Assembly (NCBI GenBank): GCA_015698045.1
Contig: BLAL01000285.1
Location: forward strand, 868,001 to 932,000
Origin: Rhizophagus clarus
Taxonomy: Eukaryota > Glomeromycota > Glomeromycetes > Glomerales > Glomeraceae
Reading direction: 5' to 3'
Length of the DNA: 64,000 nt
Part shown: positions 57,225-64,000 of the stretch, piece after piece
Position numbering within the stretch: the first letter of the stretch is position 1
Layout: the number at the start of each line of letters is the position of its first letter
Notes under the pieces: generated by a model
Seen by the model: the letters and a program-made list of their open reading frames with translations, nothing else
Told to the model about the DNA's origin: nothing
The model's database searches: none
Translations under genes and position numbers: made by a program

Positions 57225-57229
57225 ATGCA
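57225..57229. repeat. Target site duplication, right (ATGCA)
   Basis: Identical to 42525-42529. If the last T of the right repeat is counted as target, a 6-bp TATGCA reading is possible, as Polintons usually give 6 bp, but then the two element ends would differ by one base. Confidence 0.85.
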
Positions 57230-59400
57230 CTTATTTTTAATAAAAAAATATGATTTAATATAATAAAAATAAATAAAGTCTTGCTTACTTCTAAAATAAA
57301 TCATCTATAGATCTAAAATATAAATTATAAATTTAAAAATTCTATTATATATAGATAAATTATATCTAAAAATAAAAGTTTATTTTAATTTTTTTTTTAA
57401 ATAAATTAATCAATAGAATTAAAAAAAAAAGATAAAAACTATTAGTAAACTATCTTTTTTTTAAAAATAAATACATTTTATATGTAATCATAATTATTTT
57501 TTAAATTACATAAAAAATTTTTTTAAAAATATATATAAAAATATTAGGATTTTAAATATTTTTAATATATATCATATTTAAATTTTAGTAAATTAAAATC
57601 AAATTTAATTTAAAATTTTAATTTATATTGATTTTTATAAAATTATAAGTAAATTTAATACTTTTTAAAAATATTATAATAATATTTATTATTTGCAAAA
57701 TTAGTTTAATTAATTTAAAATAAAAAAAATTATATTTTAAAATTAAATAATAAATTAAAATGAATGGATATTTGAACTAACTGTAGCTAAAAGTATTACA
57801 TAGTGAATAAAAGTGATTATGATCTAGTTTTATTTAATTTAATAAATGTATATATGTTTTCAATACTTTAAAAAAAAAAAATACAAAAATTAAACATATT
57901 TTACAAATATTAAACCAATTATTCTAAAATTTTTATTATAAATAGATTTAATCTCATTAAATAACTTGAAAAAAAGGCAATTTCGTTTGATCAAAATAGT
58001 ATAATTATGCTCTAAAATTGCAAAATATCTTTTTACAAAAAAATTAATAATATAAAAATAGCCAATACTCCATAAATATTAGATCAATAATTATAAAAAT
58101 TAATGTATAAGTAGATTCAATACTACTAAACAACTTTATTTGAACACAGAAAGATGATTTTATTTGATTAAAGTAATATTATTATATTCTAAAATTAAAA
58201 AAGAAAAAAAAAAATTTTGGAGTTATATTATTTGAAAAATACATAAATATTATATTTAGTCTTAAGAAAATTAAAATGTAAGTACTTTTGATACTACTAA
58301 ATAAAATTTTCTTTTTCTTTATTTATTTTTTTTATTTTATTAATCCTTTTTATTTTATTTATTTTTGTATTTTTATTTATTTTCTTTTTTTTCTATTTAT
58401 CTTTCATCTTTATTTGCTTTTTTTTGTTTTTATTTATCTTTTTTCTTAGTTTTATTTTTCATTTTTGTTTATCTTTTATTTTCATTTTTATATTATTATA
58501 ATTTACCAATATAGACCCTTTTACAAATATAATTTTATTCAGTTCCTATTATAAAGATTTTGCACTATAACTGATAATAATATTATTAAGAATACTAATC
58601 TAGTTTATATTATTATTTATAAAATATTTGGCATAACTATTCTTTTTATTATACAAAGCTATGCAAGATATCTCAAAGTTGTTTTAAGACATTTCAATAG
58701 TTTCAGGATAATTTTATATGTAAAAAACTAAAATAATAAAATGAATACAGTAAAAATCAATTCTTATATGAATATTTACCAATATTTTGGAAATCTTCTA
58801 TTTCATACAATTGTTTTAGCGAGCTTTATTACAGTTGTAAACGAAAAAAACATATATAATCAAGATACTAAACTAATAGAGATGTCTCCAATTCTTTATG
58901 ATCCAATAAATTATACTAGTATGGATCGTATCCAAAAAAATCAACGGGCTACCCAGAAAGTAAATTGTTGTCTTTTGTTTGAAAACTCGGACATTTTCTA
59001 GTTTCGAGAGTACAATCCACTCATAATATTTAGTGGCTCTTTTAAACACTCTCATCAAATACATTATCATTTCCTGTTCTACATATCAATTACATACACG
59101 CTTAGATCAATTCAGTTGCGGTGAATTAACTTGGCAATTAATTATAATACAAGAGTTTTTAATGTTCGCATAGTAAGATATTCGCCACTAACACAATCTC
59201 CATGACGAGGATAGTAAATTTAGATTGATATATATTTTCTGTATCATTGAACTTTTATCGTGCGCCTATAAATTTCTCTGTCCTTTAAAATTCTTCCACT
59301 TGAAACTTGAAAATCATACCACTCTCCTAAATAACAAAGGAATTGATGTTTACAAATAATAAATAAAAACGTTGTTAAACAAATAAAATGTGTGCTAAAC
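57230..59400. other. AT-rich flank, no convincing gene
   Basis: Continuation of the AT-rich DNA into which the element inserted. The plus-strand frame 58741-59001 (86 codons, ATG) has a hydrophobic stretch (YFGNLLFHTIVLASFITVV) and ordinary composition but no family signature; I leave it as a weak possibility. Confidence 0.4.
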
Positions 59401-59559
59401 ATGTCGAAACAGAGGTGTCCCATTTGTCAAAAAAGTTTTAACTCATATCAAGAAAAGGTTCTAAGGCTTCCACTTGTTCCAATTGATTCGTGGAAAAAAA
59501 TAAGATTGTTTCGTCAAAATCGGTACATATGCATTTTTTGCCGATCACGATCACGATGA
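59401..59559 (+). CDS. Possible 52-residue protein with two CxxC pairs
   Basis: ATG 59401 to TGA 59559. Residues 6-9 are CPIC and about 44-47 are CIFC, separated by 34 residues, with a basic C-terminus (CRSRSR). This spacing fits a small zinc ribbon or RING-like half. No intron or neighbour clarifies its role. It could be a short real gene, a fragment of a zinc-finger gene, or chance. Confidence 0.3.
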   Translation: MSKQRCPICQKSFNSYQEKVLRLPLVPIDSWKKIRLFRQNRYICIFCRSRSR

Positions 59560-59944
59560 GTAAAAATAGGGGCATGATTTCATTTTTTTTATACCAAGTT
59601 TTAATCATATTGGAAATATACAATATGACACTTAGACAACAATTAAATGAATTTAAAAGATAAAAAAAGTTGATATTTAATTCTATAACAGATAATGCGA
59701 ACTTTACATCAATCAAAATGTTTATTAATGTACTACTATTAAATGTAGTATGAAGTTTTTTTTTAAATACACTTATTATCCAAAATTAAAGTATAACATC
59801 TTTGCAAAAAAAAACAAAAGAAAACTGTACAACTTTTGCGAAAGATGTATAATTTATCTAATATGAAAAAAAAAAAAATATAGACATAGCTTATTACCAT
59901 AATTAATTCATAATATACATAAATTTTTTCCTTAAGAGAATAAA

Positions 59945-62125
59945 TCATTCATCTTGCTCTTTTTCCCAATCACCACATGCTCCCAGTATGACATTATCAT
60001 TATTACTTGTATTACTTATTTTATCGTCTTGATTGTCATCTGACCCGACATTTGAATCACTGCTACCATCTACTCTTGTTACGTAACACACCCGAACAGC
60101 TCGGTCTTTTGAGAACGGTAAACTATATTTAAAAACTCCACGTACAGTTAAATCATATTGTCCCTTTACAATATGTGACCTATCGAATCATAAAAATAAA
60201 ATATAAGCAACTGCTAAAATTATTATATAGAATAATACAAAAAATTGCACATACCATCGTTCTTGGCCTTCTTTGTCATCTTTGCCACCAGGATTTCGCA
60301 ATCTAACTTGTCCTGATGGCTCACTTACTACGCCTGTTTTGTTAAACCCAGCAGCAAATACGAGCGGTTCATCGAAAAGTAATATACTCCCTAGTTCACT
60401 AGGTGTTATAGGTTCACCATCTTTAGCATCATCCCAGTGACTTCCTGGTCCACCGGGAATTCCACCAGGTACACTATTCCTTACAGGTGTGGCAAAGACG
60501 GTAAGGTCTGATCTTACAATCTCAATATTCCAGAGGCCGTAATTGCGGCCTTTTACATGAATGTTAAATATAAGTTCCTTATCAGCAGCAAGAACATCTG
60601 ATATGCCAGTAATACTAACATCCGTTAACGGGCGCGTGGATGCAAAATATAATAAATAAGAGGATGCCAAAAGGAATATGATGATTACTGTTAAAGAAGA
60701 CATTGTCGGAACACATGATTGTCTAAAGGTAATAAAGAAATATGAGAACTTTGATCAAAGATATAATTCACTTTTTATTTTAATATTTACCTTTGGCGCG
60801 CTTCATAATTTGGTGCAAATAACGGTAATCTTTCATCATCAGCATACCAATTATTGTAAGTATTATAAGGATAATTTGAAGCTCCATAATTAGGATATCC
60901 CTTTTTATATTGAAAGACATATTGGGACATATCGGGTAATGAGGATCGCATAACTCCATTGGATTTATAAGTATTATGGTTATTAAAGTTATTATGCGAA
61001 CCACCTCGGTATTGATTTGGAGCTACATCATCTGCTCCAGATGTGGCATTGTAATAACCGTAAAATGGAGGACGATGTAAATAATTGCTGTATGGACGGT
61101 GAGAGTTTGGAATCGCACCGTACATATTAGGAGGCATGTGATAAGAATGATATCCGTAATTGTTATCGGATGGCATATGTGGATATGAAAATGGTTGTAA
61201 TTGCGGCGTTCCATTAGATAAACTCGTCAAAGATGATGCGCGAGAGTGATCGTTGCTGTATATATAATCTTCTTCTTCATCAGCATCTTTACTCAAAAAA
61301 AAAATATCGTTAAAATAAATGGAACAAAATATGTTAAAATATTTATTATACTTGCTTGCTCACCTTCGGCAGCATCTACGGCGCTGGCAACATTAGCAGC
61401 AAATATATCAGCTCGTGACATTCCTGTGTAACGCAAATTATATTATATTTTACTGAAAAAACAATGTTAATCGGAGATTATTAAAAGTGTGCCCACCTTC
61501 GGTTATGTTGATTGGTGCACGCTTTTTCTTTTTTGAAGGTTTCGTACTTTCTACCGCTTTATTGGGCCGCTGTTCGGACTATTCAAAAGGCGACACATTA
61601 GTTAACTTTTTTTTTTTGAAAAAAAGCACGTGATTCTTGATTTTTGGTATTTGATGTTTAAAAATTAAACAATTCCTATCTTCAAAATTATTTTAACTTA
61701 TAAAAAAATGTATAAAAAATATTATAAATAAAAATAAAATATATTAAATTTACCTGTGTACCATCCTTTTTTGCATTTCGATTGCAATAGGCAGTTTCTA
61801 CAATTAATTGTCTATCAGATTTATTTTTCATAATTCTTGGGGAAAGCGTAGCGAATTTGTCCACCAACTTTTTAGTACGAGAAGGTGAGGAAGATTGTTG
61901 AATTACTGGTTTTTGCTGTGGCTGTGGCTGTTGCTGTTGTGGCTGTTGTGGTATCTCTAGTTGTGTATTATTTGAAATAGTCGAACTGCCACTACTCACA
62001 CTACAACTGTAACTTTGTGGTAAAGGTTCTTCAGGAATTATGGTTTGTGTTGGCATACTAATGGACATTTGATTTGAATTTTGTGAATTTTGCCCAAACT
62101 GTGAATTAACTATATTAGAAGACAT
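59945..62125 (-). CDS. Vac7/Tag1-like vacuolar membrane protein
   Basis: Six exons on the minus strand: 62125-61754, 61578-61497, 61423-61364, 61286-60791, 60722-60255, 60179-59945; all join in frame at GT-AG sites for 446 residues. The N-terminal 300 residues are low complexity: Ser/Gln-rich with a poly-Gln/Pro tract, a short basic segment (KPSKKKKRAPI), and a Tyr/Asn/His/Pro-rich region. One membrane segment (SSLTVIIIFLLASSYLLYFA) is followed by a domain STRPLTDVSITGISDVLAAD ... LIFNIHVKGRNYGLWNIEIV that resembles the LEA2-like lumenal domain of yeast Vac7 and Tag1. The C-terminus is acidic. In yeast Vac7 activates the Fab1 PI3P 5-kinase at the vacuole; Tag1 acts in stopping autophagy. The sequence does not separate the two. 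Confidence 0.68.
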
Positions 62126-63753
62126 ATTTCTACTTTTAGAGTGTAAACTAATCTATATAACGGTAAGTAAGGTAAATCTAGGGGGACTATAAGGGCGAGT
62201 TTATAGGAGAGGTAAGGGAAAGGTGAGAAAATTTAATATTTTATCTAATGTTTCTATAAATTTGTTGATGTAAAGATTAAATGTTCTTTCTCCAACGAAC
62301 TTTTGTGTCTTTTATACTTTTTTTGTGGCCGAGAAACCACAAGAATCAAACGGTATTGTTTATATTGGTATTCAGTGTAAGTGTTTGTAAGCTACAAAAG
62401 AAATACTCAAGTTTGATAACGTCTTCGAGTTCTAGTGTTTGATCAAACAAACAAACCTGTACAAATATTTATCTTTGTTTGGGGTACAGAGTCTCTATGA
62501 GAAATGTATATGACGTTGGTTTTTTTTTTGATAGAGACGAACGGGGAATAGTATTTTGTAATACACTGTTAAAAATAATGATTCTCTGACAATTGTTTTT
62601 TTCTTTTCACGAAAAGGTATATGTAATATAAACAAAAAATAAATGCAGACAATTCAGTGTATAATTTTTTTTTTTTTTTTTTTTTTTTTGAGAATTGCTT
62701 TCAACGTCGCAACGATATTGATAAATTGATAATGTAAATGGTTCAAATTGCAGAAATATATATAAAAGGATAATCCTTAAGGAGTATCACAAAAAAAAAG
62801 AAAAAAAAAAATTTGTAATTGCAGGATTCTATAAAAATAAAAACGTTTCGTACCTTTTCACAAGCACATGACACCTTTGCATCATGTTGCAAATCCGTTG
62901 CAGATTACCCCTCCTTCGAAATATATTTATATTTATTATTTCCCTTGGATCCAAATCTGTGTAAAATGTGTAAATAAAAAAATAAAATTTCCGAGGCTGT
63001 TTATAAGACTTCTTATCAAATGCTCATATATAAAAGAAAATTATAGAGAAGATTAGAAACTATTTGGGGGCGTACGTGCGTTTAGTTTAACCTTTCCAAA
63101 GATCAATAAATAGATCATACCCGAGGTTCATGACTCTCGTTATGCAAGACCTAATAATGTACGGATTATCGCCCCAGGTACTGGTCTGTACATAACTTTT
63201 TTATAATAAAGATAGAAATAGTAAACAGCTACCCTCAGGGGTGATACAGAGTGATACAGAAGGAAAAACCACATGTGAGATAGGTCATATTCTAATTCTA
63301 AGGATGATTAGAAATCCAATCACGACGCTATTCAAATGGTTTTTTTTTTTTAATTTATAAACTAAAATTATATAAGTTAAAAAAAAATTATAATATAAAT
63401 TTATACATGAGTGTAGTATATATGTATATACATATATTGTAATATACACACATATATAAGTGACGCAGGATTTAGTATAATTATTTATTTTTAATAAACA
63501 ATACGAGACAATAGTTTATATTAAAATTATCAGCTATGTTATTATGTACTTACTGTACATGTTAATGCAATGCTTATGAAAAAATGAGAATAAAAATCTC
63601 CATATCCAACATTTATTAGTAAAATATGCTTAATTATGAAGAAATCAAAATACCTTTATACAATAAATCAAAATTCTCAATTATTTCGCGTCCTATAGCA
63701 TTACCAATATTAATATCCATCTTAATAATTATGTAACGAGATATTCGTTAAAT
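62126..63753. other. Intergenic, no gene seen
   Basis: Promoter side of the Vac7-like gene, then AT-rich DNA. 63390-63460 has TATATGTATATACATATA-type palindromes. The frame 62868-63056 has no motif. Confidence 0.4.
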
Positions 63754-63936
63754 TTAAACTAAAACAACAGGAGTCACCTTTGGTTTCTCTTCTATGAACA
63801 AATGTGACGATAAAAAATGTTTTAATATATTTCAAATGCTCAAAGAATCCCGACTACTACTTACGCCAAACAACCATTCTACCACTAGCATTTCCACCGA
63901 CAATTACATTTAGTTTTGGGTGAAATACATTTACAG
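63754..63936 (-). CDS. C-terminal end of a WD40-repeat protein (partial)
   Basis: Two exons on the minus strand, 63936-63865 and 63791-63754, joined at GT-AG sites, ending at TAA. The deduced end reads VNVFHPKLNVIVGGNASGRM then VVW and a short tail: the last WD40 blade with its closing hydrophobic-x-hydrophobic-W. Upstream exons lie beyond the window edge. The N-A-S-G-R style resembles DDB2/WDR76 (Cmr1) proteins, but this is too short to be sure. Confidence 0.5.
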
Positions 63937-64000
63937 CTGAATATGAAAGCAGATTGTATAAATAAAATACTCGATGAACCTAGAATTATCAGATTAATTA

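Noticed and set aside
1-64000. tRNA and rRNA genes
   Set aside because: No stretch with a convincing cloverleaf plus GGTTCGAATC-type T-loop or rRNA core sequence was seen on reading. A covariance-model scan would settle it.

Overview
The window looks like nuclear DNA of a fungus, most likely an arbuscular mycorrhizal fungus close to Rhizophagus. It is very AT-rich with long A/T runs. Its genes carry many short GT-AG introns. It has a kinase gene joined to Sel1 repeats (a gene style abundant in Glomeromycotina) and fungal housekeeping genes. The assignment rests on gene style and protein resemblance read by eye, not on a search.

Layout: 1-4280 holds an old, decayed direct duplication that carries a broken copy of a kinase first exon. 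A five-exon kinase-Sel1 gene follows at 4142-6525 (+). 7.0-8.7 kb holds inverted arrays of a CACCGACA-type repeat, a broken NYN-domain gene and a 15-bp tandem repeat. 8.7-16.8 kb shows nothing I can name. 16.8-18.4 kb (-) is an alpha-arrestin with a PPxY motif. 21.2-23.1 kb (+) is a seven-exon NDUFA9-like gene (complex I). 28.9-30.8 kb (-) is a seven-exon MFS transporter. 31-42.5 kb is an AT-rich repeat desert with several tandem arrays and a small inverted-repeat element. 59.9-62.1 kb (-) is a six-exon Vac7/Tag1-like gene, and the last 250 bases hold the end of a WD40 protein on the minus strand.

The main object is a complete 14.7-kb mobile element at 42530-57224. It has about 1655-bp terminal inverted repeats that are almost identical and a 5-bp target duplication (ATGCA). 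It encodes a Polinton/Maverick-type protein-primed family B DNA polymerase and a Polinton-type DDE integrase, so by its replication and integration genes it is a Polinton. I find no gene resembling the usual Polinton partners: double-jelly-roll major capsid, penton-like minor capsid, FtsK/HerA packaging ATPase, Ulp1-like cysteine protease. Where a structural module would be expected, it carries a retroelement-like Gag (coiled coil, Gag-like core, CCHC knuckle) followed by a retropepsin-like aspartic protease in the -1 frame and then a zinc-finger reading frame in a further -1 frame. Each junction has a textbook -1 slippery heptamer. No reverse transcriptase, RNase H or LTR is visible.

Within the element, genes sit in convergent and divergent pairs without introns. 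The inverted repeats each contain a small cysteine-rich gene and, apparently, a promoter region that would serve the outward cysteine-rich gene and the inward gene (zinc-finger protein on the left, DNA polymerase on the right). The extreme tips are imperfect palindromes able to fold into hairpins. The working hypothesis is a self-replicating DNA transposon that uses a retrovirus-like Gag and protease in place of the adenovirus-like capsid set.
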